From positions 62,001-126,000 of the forward strand of contig NZ_CANKXK010000009.1 of the NCBI RefSeq assembly GCF_947487605.1: DNA of 64,000 bases. Direction: 5' to 3'. Positions 1-8,128 of this stretch are shown here, one piece after another. Numbering within the stretch: the stretch's first letter is position 1; each line of letters starts with the position of its first letter. The notes below the pieces were generated by a model. The model searched no databases, had not been told where the DNA came from, and was given only the letters and a program-made list of their open reading frames with translations. The position numbers were made by a program, and so were the translations under genes. The stretch comes from an uncultured Algibacter sp. Its GTDB lineage: Bacteria; Bacteroidota; Bacteroidia; Flavobacteriales; Flavobacteriaceae.

Positions 1-807
1 GTAGGTGTTGCAGAAACATATTTGGAATATATTTTCTGGGGTAGAGAATCGCCAAAAAAAATGTTAGAGCTGGCGTCAACACCAGCATTAAAAGCATTAG
101 CAATTAATTCTAATGATGGAGGAACTTTTGGGGTTTTAGGAGCAATAAGTTATTATAAATATGAAAAGGAAACCGCTTTATTATATTTAAAAAAGGCTAT
201 AGAGATTAACCCAAGCTACGTAAGTGCCTATAATAAACTTGGATGGATTTATGCTTTTGATGGTGATTTAGAAAACATGGAAGAGAATTTTAATATGGTT
301 CAAAAACTTGACCCTTTGTCATCTAAATACATCGGAGATATGGGGCAAGCTTATTACTATCTAAGAGAATTTCAAAAGTCTATTGATAAAATGAGTGAAT
401 CTTTGAATAAGTTTCCAAACGATAACATGTTATTATGGATGAAGGCTTCAAATCTTTCTGGTTTAGGAAGGTATCAAGAAGCGATTGATATTTATACTTC
501 ACGAAGTGTCGCTTCGAATACTAATTGGATGCTTGGTTATTGCTATGGCATGGTTGGAGAAACGGAGAAGGCAAAAGAGATATTAAATTACCAACTGAAT
601 AAAAACAAAATGGTTTATGTGCCTCCAGTTATGATAGCAACCATTTATATGGGACTAGGTGATTTTGATAATGCACTTACCTGGTTAGAAAAAGATTATG
701 AGTTAGGAGGTCAGGGATTATTCTTTTGGGGATTAAAACAGGATATTAAATTTGACCCAGTTAAAAATCACCCACGATTTCAAGCTTTAATGAGCAAAAT
801 CCCATGA
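1..807 (+). CDS. TPR-repeat protein, 5' end outside the window
   Basis: The reading frame is open to the left edge, so this is the C-terminal 268 residues of a longer protein. It consists of consecutive TPR-like helical pairs (for example YLKKAIEINPSYVSAYNKLG and the region around AYYYLREFQKSIDKMSESL) and ends in a W-G-L-K...HPRFQALMSKIP tail. That tail is typical of proteins combining a DNA-binding or cyclase domain, a TolB-like domain and TPRs. The next gene is a cyclase with the same kind of C-terminal half, so this one is probably a paralogue of similar architecture, but its N-terminal domain cannot be seen. The likely role is signalling or protein-protein interaction. Confidence 0.8.
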   Translation, partial: VGVAETYLEYIFWGRESPKKMLELASTPALKALAINSNDGGTFGVLGAISYYKYEKETALLYLKKAIEINPSYVSAYNKLGWIYAFDGDLENMEENFNMVQKLDPLSSKYIGDMGQAYYYLREFQKSIDKMSESLNKFPNDNMLLWMKASNLSGLGRYQEAIDIYTSRSVASNTNWMLGYCYGMVGETEKAKEILNYQLNKNKMVYVPPVMIATIYMGLGDFDNALTWLEKDYELGGQGLFFWGLKQDIKFDPVKNHPRFQALMSKIP

Positions 808-895
808 TTAATTTAGGAATAGTGAATTTTAAGACACTAATTATTGTGGCATAAAAGTCTTGATTAGGTATCTTAGAGTTTCAAAAAAAAACATC

Positions 896-2947
896 ATGAG
901 ACACCAAAGGCAATTAGCTGCTATTATGTTTACAGATATAGAAGGGTATACTTCTTTGATGCAGCATGATGAAATGCAAGCTATAGCTATAAGGGAAAGA
1001 CATCGAAATTCTTTTGAAGTAACTACTGAAGCCTATGGTGGAAAAATTATTCAATATTTTGGTGATGGCACATTAAGTATTTTTAAAAGTACCGTTGAAG
1101 CAGTTTACTGTGCCATCGAAATGCAAAAAGCTTTTTTAGAAGACCCTAAAATACCTGTTAGAATTGGTATTCACGTTGGGGATATTATGTATTCTGATGA
1201 AGACATTATTGGCGATGCTGTTAATGTAGCTTCAAGAATAGAGTCCTGTGCAGTTCCAGGTAGTGTACTAATATCCGATAAGGTACACGATCAAATAAGA
1301 AGTCATAGAGATATTCATGTTAAATTTTTGGATGCCTTTGAATTAAAGAATGTTGATGATGCAATGCCAATATTCGCTATTTCAAATGAAGGATTAATTG
1401 TTCCGAAGCGCGAAGAAGTAAAAGGAAAACTTAAAGTTGTTAAAGAAAACCCTAAAAGTTTTATAGGCTTTTTTAAGAACAAAAAAAATATTTTCAGGTT
1501 AACAGCAGTTGCAATTTTGCTATTTTTTTTATTTAACATTAAATCGTTGAAAATAACTACTGATACTTCAGAAAAGGAATTATCTATAGCTGTTTTACCT
1601 TTTAATAATTTAAGCTCTGATAAAGATTCAGATTTTTTTAGAGATGGCGTTACAGAAGATATACTTACCCAACTATCAAAGTTGAAAGATGTTCGTGTTA
1701 TTTCAAGAACTTCTGTAATGCAATATAAAGGCACAAATAAAACAATGCCCACGATAGCTAACGAATTAGGAGTCTCTTATGTGTTAGATGGTAGTATTCG
1801 AAAATATGGTAATGATATTCGAATTTCAGCACAACTAATAGATGCAGATTTAGACAGGAATTTATGGGCGGAAAATTATGATAAAACCATAACAGATGTT
1901 TTTACAATTCAGACTGAAATTTCTCAAGAAATAGTGATGGCTCTTGAACTTAATTTGTCTTTTGAAGAACAAAAAAGATTAACAACAGTAGCAACTAAAA
2001 ATATAAATGCTTACAAGTTGTTTATAGAAGGTAGAGATGAAGCAGATAAAAGAAACTCTGAAAGTATTGCCAAAAGTATCGCCCTTTATAAAGAAGCCAC
2101 GATACTCGACCCAAATTATGCAGAAGCATATGCAGAAATTGCTAATTCTATATATTTAGAGACGTATTATTCGCGACGAGATCCAGCGGAAGCTTCAAAA
2201 AGTGCAAGAGAATATTTAGTTAAAGCAGAAGTAATTAATAGTGAAGTTCCTCGAATTTATTCAGTAAAAGGTTTTATTGATAATATAGAAGGAAATCATC
2301 AAGCCGCAGAAGACGCATTTCAAAAAGCTATTAGTTTATCTCCAAATGATTTAACAACCAGACATCAATATGCAACTTTTTATTATTATACTAGACAATA
2401 TGTAAAGCAGTTAGAACAAGCAGAAATTGCTTATAGATTAGATCCATTATCATTTGTTACGGCTAATAGTTATGCTACTGCATTGGCTTTTAATCATAAA
2501 TATGATGAAGCAGAACGAATATTGAAAAAAGCTGAAAATTTAAGCAGCGAAAACAACAAGTTTGTTATTAACAGGTCTTATTTTAGACTCTATATGGATC
2601 AAAAGAGATATAAAGAGGCTATTAATCCATTAAAAAAAATTGTTATAGAAGAAAATGTGTTTAATAGGTTTTTAGGGTTTTGTTATGCCAAAATAGGAGA
2701 TACTGTTAATGCTAAAAAAACAATTCATACTATTAGAAGAGTTGCTCATCCTTATGAAAAAAGCCAACAGTTAGCGGTAGTGTATGCAGGACTTCAGGAG
2801 CGTGACAGTGTACTTTATTATTTAGATACCATAAGAAACAAGCAAACAAAAACTTTGAAAAGAGAAGTTTCTGAGTTTTTTGAATTTTTGAAAGATGATG
2901 ATGAATTTAAGGAAGTGCTTATGTCTCATGGTATTTTAGAGGAGTAA
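896..2947 (+). CDS. Class III adenylate/guanylate cyclase with TolB-like and TPR domains
   Basis: Predicted membrane-anchored nucleotide cyclase of 683 residues. The catalytic domain (about 1-165) has the first metal-binding Asp in FTDIEGYT (D14), the second in FGDG (D57), a RIGIHVGD strand (R89) and the GDAVNVASRIE segment carrying the transition-state Asn and Arg (N110, R114), so it looks active. A transmembrane helix follows at about 197-218. Next comes a TolB/FlgO-like domain (IAVLPFNNLSSDKDSDFF to about 370) and then TPRs to the end. I chose the ATG at 896: the frame opens at a TTG at 860, but catalytic-domain homologues start just before the first strand. Substrate (ATP or GTP) is not decided. 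It stands 88 bases after a TPR gene of related type. Confidence 0.9.
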   Translation: MRHQRQLAAIMFTDIEGYTSLMQHDEMQAIAIRERHRNSFEVTTEAYGGKIIQYFGDGTLSIFKSTVEAVYCAIEMQKAFLEDPKIPVRIGIHVGDIMYSDEDIIGDAVNVASRIESCAVPGSVLISDKVHDQIRSHRDIHVKFLDAFELKNVDDAMPIFAISNEGLIVPKREEVKGKLKVVKENPKSFIGFFKNKKNIFRLTAVAILLFFLFNIKSLKITTDTSEKELSIAVLPFNNLSSDKDSDFFRDGVTEDILTQLSKLKDVRVISRTSVMQYKGTNKTMPTIANELGVSYVLDGSIRKYGNDIRISAQLIDADLDRNLWAENYDKTITDVFTIQTEISQEIVMALELNLSFEEQKRLTTVATKNINAYKLFIEGRDEADKRNSESIAKSIALYKEATILDPNYAEAYAEIANSIYLETYYSRRDPAEASKSAREYLVKAEVINSEVPRIYSVKGFIDNIEGNHQAAEDAFQKAISLSPNDLTTRHQYATFYYYTRQYVKQLEQAEIAYRLDPLSFVTANSYATALAFNHKYDEAERILKKAENLSSENNKFVINRSYFRLYMDQKRYKEAINPLKKIVIEENVFNRFLGFCYAKIGDTVNAKKTIHTIRRVAHPYEKSQQLAVVYAGLQERDSVLYYLDTIRNKQTKTLKREVSEFFEFLKDDDEFKEVLMSHGILEE

Positions 2948-3024
2948 ATATCTTTTACTATATTTATTCTGTAACATTTATTGAGTTTTTACGTCATATA
3001 AGTATCAATCGAAAAATTACCATC

Positions 3025-3363
3025 ATGCGACAAGACAATCAATTAATCGTTATTACCCATTTAAGTCAGTTAATTACTCTAGTAACTGGTTTTGGAAGTT
3101 TACTACTTCCTTTAATACTATGGCTTACACAAAAAGAAAAAGTGTATCAAATGGATACACATGGTAAGAATATTATAAATTTTCAATTAAGTTTAATAGT
3201 GTATTGCCTTATATGCATTCCATTAATTTTATTGTTTGGCTTAGGAATTTTAGGCTTTATAGTTTTAGGAATAATTTCTATTATTTTCCCTATTGTTAAT
3301 GCTATTAGAGCTAGTCGAGGCGAAACACCAAAATACCCTTTATCTCTTAATTTTATTAGTTAG
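3025..3363 (+). CDS. DUF4870 small membrane protein
   Basis: A 112-residue protein with hydrophobic segments at about 12-35 and 50-95 separated by the charged stretch QKEKVYQMDTHGKNIINF. The order LILWLTQKEK, D-x-H-GKNIINFQLSL and a hydrophobic pair ending in FPIVNAIRASRGE is characteristic of the DUF4870 (Tic20-like) family, whose function is unknown. It follows the cyclase by 77 bases on the same strand and is closed by a strong terminator shared with the convergent purC, so it may be read from its own promoter or with the cyclase. Confidence 0.85.
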   Translation: MRQDNQLIVITHLSQLITLVTGFGSLLLPLILWLTQKEKVYQMDTHGKNIINFQLSLIVYCLICIPLILLFGLGILGFIVLGIISIIFPIVNAIRASRGETPKYPLSLNFIS

Positions 3364-3384
3364 TATAGTTAGTATGAGATAAAC

Positions 3385-3418
3385 AAAACGTTCACCATTT
3401 GGTGAACGTTTTTTTGTT
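3385..3418. terminator. Bidirectional rho-independent terminator
   Basis: A perfect 12-bp stem, AAAACGTTCACC at 3385-3396 and GGTGAACGTTTT at 3401-3412, closes an ATTT loop and is followed by a T run. The mirrored A run serves the other strand. It lies between the convergent DUF4870 and purC genes. Confidence 0.9.
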
Positions 3419-3435
3419 AAGTCTGTTTATAGTTT

Positions 3436-4383
3436 TTATTTTAGAAATTCTAAAACATTGGTTTCAATACGCTTTTGGATATTGCTAACATCTGCTTTTT
3501 CAAATGTTTCTCCTGTAATATTTTCGTAAAGTTCAATGTAACGTTCGCTAACTGTTTCAATATATTCGTCACTCATAAAAGGTACCGTTTGTCCTTCTAA
3601 ACCTTGAAAGTTATTGGATATAAGCCATTGGCGTACAAACTCCTTAGAGAGTTGCTTTTGAGCTTCTCCTTTGTCTTGACGATCTTGGTAACCATCAGCA
3701 TAAAAATATCGTGAAGAATCTGGAGTGTGTATTTCATCAATTAAAACAATTTGTCCTTCTTTTGTTTTGCCAAATTCGTATTTAGTATCTACTAAAATTA
3801 ATCCACGAGATGCGGCTATTTCAGAACCTCGTTTAAATAATTTACGGGTATAATCTTCTAGAATTAAATAATCTTCTTTAGAGACAATTCCTCGTTTTAA
3901 GATGTCTTCCTTTGAAATATCTTCATCATGATCACCCATTTCAGCTTTAGTTGCTGGGGTAATTATAGGTTCTGGAAATGCATCATTTTCTTTCATGCCT
4001 TCTGGCATTGGTACACCGCAAAGCATTCGTTTTCCTACTTTATACTCACGTGCGGCATGACCTGACATATACCCGCGAATAACCATTTCTACTTTAAAAG
4101 GCTCGCATAAATGCCCTACAGCCACATTAGGGTCTGGTGTAGCTGTTAACCAATTGGGTACTAAATCTTCTGTTGCTGCCATCATTTTGGTAGCTATTTG
4201 GTTTAGTATTTGTCCCTTATATGGAATTCCTTTTGGCATAACAACATCAAATGCTGAAAGTCTATCTGTAGCAACCATTACTAATTGCTCATCATTAATA
4301 TTGTATACTTCTCGTACTTTTCCCTTATAAACATTTTTTTGTCTGGGAAAGTTAAAATTTGTATCTATTATGGTATTACTCAT
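3436..4383 (-). CDS. purC: Phosphoribosylaminoimidazole-succinocarboxamide synthase
   Basis: SAICAR synthase of 315 residues: joins CAIR and aspartate with ATP in de novo purine synthesis, in the cytoplasm. The N-terminal GKVREVYNI loop, the DRLSAFD motif, the [14 protein letters not shown] segment and [10 protein letters not shown]...[15 protein letters not shown] are all present. The length matches the long form known from yeast and Bacteroidota rather than the roughly 240-residue enterobacterial form. It lies downstream of phoH on the same strand, separated by a structured RNA element. I see no consensus -7 box in the short gap, so it may depend on phoH transcription. purB lies elsewhere in the window at 49-50 kb. 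Confidence 0.97.
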   Translation of the reverse strand: MSNTIIDTNFNFPRQKNVYKGKVREVYNINDEQLVMVATDRLSAFDVVMPKGIPYKGQILNQIATKMMAATEDLVPNWLTATPDPNVAVGHLCEPFKVEMVIRGYMSGHAAREYKVGKRMLCGVPMPEGMKENDAFPEPIITPATKAEMGDHDEDISKEDILKRGIVSKEDYLILEDYTRKLFKRGSEIAASRGLILVDTKYEFGKTKEGQIVLIDEIHTPDSSRYFYADGYQDRQDKGEAQKQLSKEFVRQWLISNNFQGLEGQTVPFMSDEYIETVSERYIELYENITGETFEKADVSNIQKRIETNVLEFLK

Positions 4384-4428
4384 TTTTGGTTTATTCGTTT
4401 ATGAGTTGGTTTGTTTCTTATTTATTTA

Positions 4429-4512
4429 AGAAGCCCTAGCCCCGATTGATACGGCATCCTTTTTTGCAATTAAAAGCAAAAAAGATATAGTGGAAAGTGG
4501 GAAATAGCTTCT
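4429..4512 (-). ncRNA. Structured RNA element, resembling a recurrent flavobacterial motif
   Basis: An 84-base segment between phoH and purC is bounded by perfect complements, AGAAGC and GCTTCT, and carries an inner hairpin TTTTTTGC-N8-GCAAAAAA. CCC and GGG runs and an ATATC/GAT pair are also placed so that they can stack into one long irregular stem. From memory, elements with the core CTATTTCCC...GGATGCCG...GGGGCTAGGG recur in intergenic regions of Flavobacteriia and may correspond to the Flavo-1 RNA; that identity is unverified. It starts six bases after the phoH stop, so on the minus strand it sits in the 3' untranslated region of phoH and ahead of purC. Confidence 0.5.
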
Positions 4513-4518
4513 AAAAAA

Positions 4519-5472
4519 TTAATCTCTGTTCTCTATACTTTTGTACGCTTCTATTACTTTTTTAACTAGTTTATGACGAATCACGTCTTTGTCATCTAAA
4601 AAGACAATACCTACGCCTTCTACATTTTTTAAAATTAAAAGTGCCTCTTTTAAACCAGAAATTGTTCGACGCGGTAAGTCAATTTGCCCAGGATCGCCTG
4701 TTAGTAAAAATTTGGCATGTTTACCCATACGCGTCAAAAACATTTTCATTTGTGCATGCGTTGTATTTTGTCCTTCATCTAAAATAACAAATGCATTATC
4801 TAAGGTTCTACCACGCATAAATGCTAAAGGAGCAATTTGTATTGTGCCGTTTTCAATATAATGTGCTAGTTTTTCTGGCGCAATCATATCGCGCAATGCA
4901 TCATACAATGGTTGCATGTACGGGTCTAATTTTTCCTTTAAGTCGCCTGGTAAAAAACCAAGATTTTCTCCAGCTTCTACTGCTGGTCTTGTTAAAATAA
5001 TACGTTTAACTTCTTTATTTTTAAGTGCTTGAACTGCTAATGCAACTCCTGTGTAAGTTTTACCAGTACCTGCGGGGCCAATTGCAAACACCATGTCGTT
5101 TTTACGCATTAACTCAACCAATTTTCTTTGGTTTGCAGTTTGGGCTTTAATAAGTTTGCCACCAACACCATGGACAATTACTTCGCCACTTTGCTTCGAG
5201 GTAGTATAGTCATCGCTACTTTGACTTGTTAGAACACGTTCTATAACATTTTCGTCTAGCTTATTATATTTAGCAAAATGTTTTAAAAGCATGGTGATTC
5301 GGCGATCGAATTCTTCAAGTAATTCTTCGTCGCCAAAGGCTTTAATTTTTGTGCCTCGGGCTACTATTTTAAGTTTTGGAAAGTACTTTTTAAGAAGTTC
5401 AATATTTGCATTTTGGGCTCCAAAAAATTCTTTTGGAGTAATCTCTTCAAGTTCGATAATAATTTCGTTCAA
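4519..5472 (-). CDS. phoH: PhoH family ATPase
   Basis: A 317-residue PhoH-type NTPase. An N-terminal about 110-residue region precedes the helicase-like core with Walker A GPAGTGKT (132-139), the TRPAVEAGE segment and Walker B ILDEGQN (230-236), followed by MKMFLTRMG and LTGDPGQIDLP motifs. Proteins of this family bind ATP and are linked to RNA metabolism, often with YbeY, but the exact role is not established. The start is a TTG at 5470-5472; no in-frame ATG lies near the family's usual N terminus. It is probably the first gene of a phoH-purC transcription unit. Confidence 0.9.
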   Translation of the reverse strand: MNEIIIELEEITPKEFFGAQNANIELLKKYFPKLKIVARGTKIKAFGDEELLEEFDRRITMLLKHFAKYNKLDENVIERVLTSQSSDDYTTSKQSGEVIVHGVGGKLIKAQTANQRKLVELMRKNDMVFAIGPAGTGKTYTGVALAVQALKNKEVKRIILTRPAVEAGENLGFLPGDLKEKLDPYMQPLYDALRDMIAPEKLAHYIENGTIQIAPLAFMRGRTLDNAFVILDEGQNTTHAQMKMFLTRMGKHAKFLLTGDPGQIDLPRRTISGLKEALLILKNVEGVGIVFLDDKDVIRHKLVKKVIEAYKSIENRD

Positions 5473-5718
5473 AGGCTTAAATTTTGTTTAAAATTTTATC
5501 TTATATAAGCGAATTTGATACTTATAAAGACAAAACGATTTATTAGTTTTATTCGGTATTTCTTATTTAAAAAAATAAGGATTCAATAACCTGCATTTTT
5601 CATTTAAAATATAAAAACGAAAACGAAAATTTATGTAGGTTTGTAAAACAAGTAATAATACTCAAAAATACTTAATTTTGGGTGAGGAAATGCTAAAAAC
5701 ATATCAACAATTTTGCCA

Positions 5719-6609
5719 ATGGCGATAATAACATTAACTACCGATTTTGGAGAAAAAGACCACTTTGCTGGCGCGACAAAGGGCGCTATTTATAGTGAAC
5801 TTCCAGATGTTAGAATTGTTGATATCTCACACTCGGTATCCTCGTTTAGTATTCCTGAAGCGGCTTATATAATTCAAAATGCATATAGTAGTTTTCCTAA
5901 AGGCACGATTCATATTATTGGAATTGATTCTGAAATAAATCCAGAAAATAAACATATTGCGATTAAACTTGACGACCATTTCTTTATTTGTGCAAACAAT
6001 GGCATAATGAGTATGATTTGTTCTGAAATTGCACCTGAGAAAATAGTTGAAATTAATATCCACGATAAAATACAAACTAACTTTCCTGTTTTAGATATTT
6101 TTGTAAAAGTGGCTTGCCATATAGCTAGAGGAGGTACTTTGGAGGTTATAGGAAAGACTATTAATGAAATTAAACCAATTAAGAATATCGTGCCTTATGT
6201 AAATGATGATAAGTCACAAATAATTGGTAGTATTATTTATATAGATAATTATGGGAACGTTATTACTAATATAAAACGTAGTTTTTTTGAAACCATACAA
6301 AAGGGACGTGATTTTGAGATTTCTGCCAGAAACCATAAATTCAAAAAAGTATTTAATAAATACAGCGATATTGTAAATTTTGATATTCCAGAAGATAAAA
6401 GACATGATGAAGGAAGAGGATTAGTGGTGTTTAATTCTGGAAATTTTTTAGAAATTGCTGTTTATAAAAGTAATAGTGCAACCGTTGGAAGTGCTTCTAC
6501 GCTTATGGGGCTGAGTTTAATGGACACAGTGAGCGTTAATTTTATAAAGAAAAGTGTTGAGGTTTTTCCTGAGCGTCCGCTTAAAACAGAATTAAACGAA
6601 GATTTATGA
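5719..6609 (+). CDS. SAM hydroxide adenosyltransferase (DUF62 / SAM-dependent chlorinase-fluorinase family)
   Basis: Predicted 296-residue enzyme of the family that splits S-adenosylmethionine into adenosine and methionine using water. The N-terminal signature LTTDFGEKDHFAGATKG has the conserved Asp (D9), the IIGIDSEIN and FICANNGIMS strands follow, and the C-terminal barrel contains IIGSIIYIDNYGNVITNI. The start is the ATG at 5719 rather than the TTG six bases earlier. A -7 box TAATTTTG lies at 5673-5680. The stop overlaps the next start (ATGA), so it leads an operon running towards gldF. The halogenase subfamily is unlikely, because the ordinary hydroxide type is the common one in Bacteroidota. 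Confidence 0.88.
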   Translation: MAIITLTTDFGEKDHFAGATKGAIYSELPDVRIVDISHSVSSFSIPEAAYIIQNAYSSFPKGTIHIIGIDSEINPENKHIAIKLDDHFFICANNGIMSMICSEIAPEKIVEINIHDKIQTNFPVLDIFVKVACHIARGGTLEVIGKTINEIKPIKNIVPYVNDDKSQIIGSIIYIDNYGNVITNIKRSFFETIQKGRDFEISARNHKFKKVFNKYSDIVNFDIPEDKRHDEGRGLVVFNSGNFLEIAVYKSNSATVGSASTLMGLSLMDTVSVNFIKKSVEVFPERPLKTELNEDL

Positions 6610-6902
6610 TAGTAAGAATCGTAAAAATGGGGTTTAGGGAAGATGCAATAGACGATTTTATTAATAATTTTGAATCTAATAAACACAAAATAAGAAATTT
6701 TGAAGGCTGCGAATTTCTTGAATTGTATAGGGAAACTAAGAATTCAAATATATTTTTTACTTATAGTTATTGGAAATCTGAAGCTAATTTGGAAACCTAT
6801 AGAGAATCTAGTTTGTTTAAAAGTGTTTGGGCAAAAACAAAGCCACTGTTTAATATTAAACCAGAGGCTTGGAGTTTAGATAAATTAGCAATACTTAAAT
6901 AA
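6606..6902 (+). CDS. Antibiotic-biosynthesis-monooxygenase-like (ABM) domain protein
   Basis: A 98-residue ferredoxin-like fold protein. The pattern IVRIVKMGFREDAIDDFINNF, then F-E-G-C-E-F-L-E-L-Y-R, then FFTYSYWKSEANLETYRESSLFKSVW is the usual ABM dimeric alpha/beta-barrel signature: a first strand, a helix, 'GC' and a strand, and 'W...A...Y..S..F'. Such proteins are small cofactor-independent oxygenases or unassigned regulators; the substrate is unknown. It overlaps the preceding gene by four bases (ATGA) and precedes gldF by 24 bases, so it is co-transcribed with both. Confidence 0.8.
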   Translation: MIVRIVKMGFREDAIDDFINNFESNKHKIRNFEGCEFLELYRETKNSNIFFTYSYWKSEANLETYRESSLFKSVWAKTKPLFNIKPEAWSLDKLAILK

Positions 6903-6926
6903 ATTTAGAACGCAGTTAAAGATTAT

Positions 6927-7646
6927 ATGTTAGCAATTTTTAAAAAAGAAATAAATTCATTTTTTACCTCACCAATAGGATACTTGGTTATTGCTATTTT
7001 TTTACTTCTAAACGGACTTTTTCTGTGGTTATTTAAAGGCGAATTTAATATTCTTGATTATGGTTTTGCCGATCTATCTTCTTTTTTTCTACTAGCACCT
7101 TGGATATTAATTTTTTTAATTCCTGCGGTGACTATGCGTAGTTTTTCAGATGAAAAAAAACAAGGTACCTTAGAATTATTACTCACTAAACCAATATCAC
7201 ACAGTCATATTGTTTTAGGAAAATATTTTGGTGCCTTTGTACTTGTTTTAATAGCTTTATTACCATCACTTTTATATGTTTATACTGTTTACAATTTAGG
7301 AAACCCAACAGGTAATTTAGATATTGGAAGTACATTAGGCTCATACTTTGGCTTACTGTTTCTTATAGCGTCATATACTGCTATTGGTGTTTTTAGTTCT
7401 ACGCTTTCAGACAACCAAATAGTTGCTTTTATTTCTTCGGTATTTATTTGTTTTTTATTTTATATTGGTATTGAAGGGGTTTCAGATTTTTTATCAAGTA
7501 CTATTATTGAACAATTTGGTATGAGTTTTCATTATAAAAGTATGAGTCGTGGTGTGTTAGATACACGAGATATTATTTATTTTTTTAGCATAACAATTTT
7601 CTTTTTAATGCTTACTAGGTTTAATCTTAATAAAGCAGATAAATGA
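6927..7646 (+). CDS. gldF: Gliding motility ABC transporter permease GldF
   Basis: A 239-residue integral membrane protein with about six transmembrane segments. MLAIFKKEINSFFTSPIGY at the N terminus, followed by VTMRSFSDEKKQGTLELLLT, is the ABC-2 permease pattern found in GldF. GldF, GldG and the ATPase GldA form the ABC transporter required for gliding motility in Flavobacterium. gldG lies 474 bases downstream, which supports the assignment. The gene between them overlaps the gldF stop by four bases (ATGA). gldA is not in this window. Confidence 0.93.
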   Translation: MLAIFKKEINSFFTSPIGYLVIAIFLLLNGLFLWLFKGEFNILDYGFADLSSFFLLAPWILIFLIPAVTMRSFSDEKKQGTLELLLTKPISHSHIVLGKYFGAFVLVLIALLPSLLYVYTVYNLGNPTGNLDIGSTLGSYFGLLFLIASYTAIGVFSSTLSDNQIVAFISSVFICFLFYIGIEGVSDFLSSTIIEQFGMSFHYKSMSRGVLDTRDIIYFFSITIFFLMLTRFNLNKADK

Positions 7647-8128
7647 TATTAACGCCCATTTTTGTTGTTTTATTTTTACTTGTTTTTGTGCTCGTTTGGT
7701 TATTTGCGCGTACAATAGATAAAAGACTTTGGGTTAGTTTATTAATAGGTATGGTTTTGACTCCTATTCTTTATTTCTATGTATTTTATCCGTTTATAAA
7801 TATTTTTTCAAGTTATTATCATGAAAAGCATTTTGATTCTTCAGCTTGGAAAGATAAACCTGGACTGCGTTATGAAATGAGCAAGGAAATAATTAATGAA
7901 TCATTATTTATTGGGAAAGATAAAAACGAGGTTGAAATACTGCTTGGTAAAAGTGAATGGTTTGGTTGGGATGATTCTTTAAAAATGAATTCTCAAAATA
8001 AATGGAATTATAATTTAGGGTTTAAACCAGGAGCTTTTAATAGGAATCAAGAATGCCTAGAGTTGATTTTTAAAAATACCAAAGTAAAAAGTATAAAACA
8101 GTATCAATTAGAAAAAACATTTGAATAA
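7643..8128 (+). CDS. Unknown membrane protein with BamE/SmpA-like C-terminal region, between gldF and gldG
   Basis: A 161-residue protein that I do not recognise as a named family. Residues 1-22 and about 28-55 are hydrophobic and probably two transmembrane helices. The C-terminal part contains FIGKDKNEVEILLGKSEWFGW, then KWNYNLGF and CLELIFKNTKVKSIKQY. That follows the SmpA/BamE pattern of 'G-x(5)-V-x(3)-LG', 'W-x-Y' and an 'L-x-(I/V)-x-F...V' strand. The start overlaps gldF (ATGA) and the stop overlaps the start of gldG by eight bases, so it is translated as part of the gldF-gldG unit. A role linked to gliding is inferred from position only. Confidence 0.8.
   Translation: MILTPIFVVLFLLVFVLVWLFARTIDKRLWVSLLIGMVLTPILYFYVFYPFINIFSSYYHEKHFDSSAWKDKPGLRYEMSKEIINESLFIGKDKNEVEILLGKSEWFGWDDSLKMNSQNKWNYNLGFKPGAFNRNQECLELIFKNTKVKSIKQYQLEKTFE

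Noticed and set aside
1315-1752. Minus-strand open frame inside the cyclase gene
   Set aside because: It is antisense to a well-supported coding region and shows no domain or signal-peptide logic.
5713-6609. Chlorinase or fluorinase proper
   Set aside because: The sequence shows the general DUF62 signature only; the hydroxide adenosyltransferase is the common bacterial member and nothing points to halide use.
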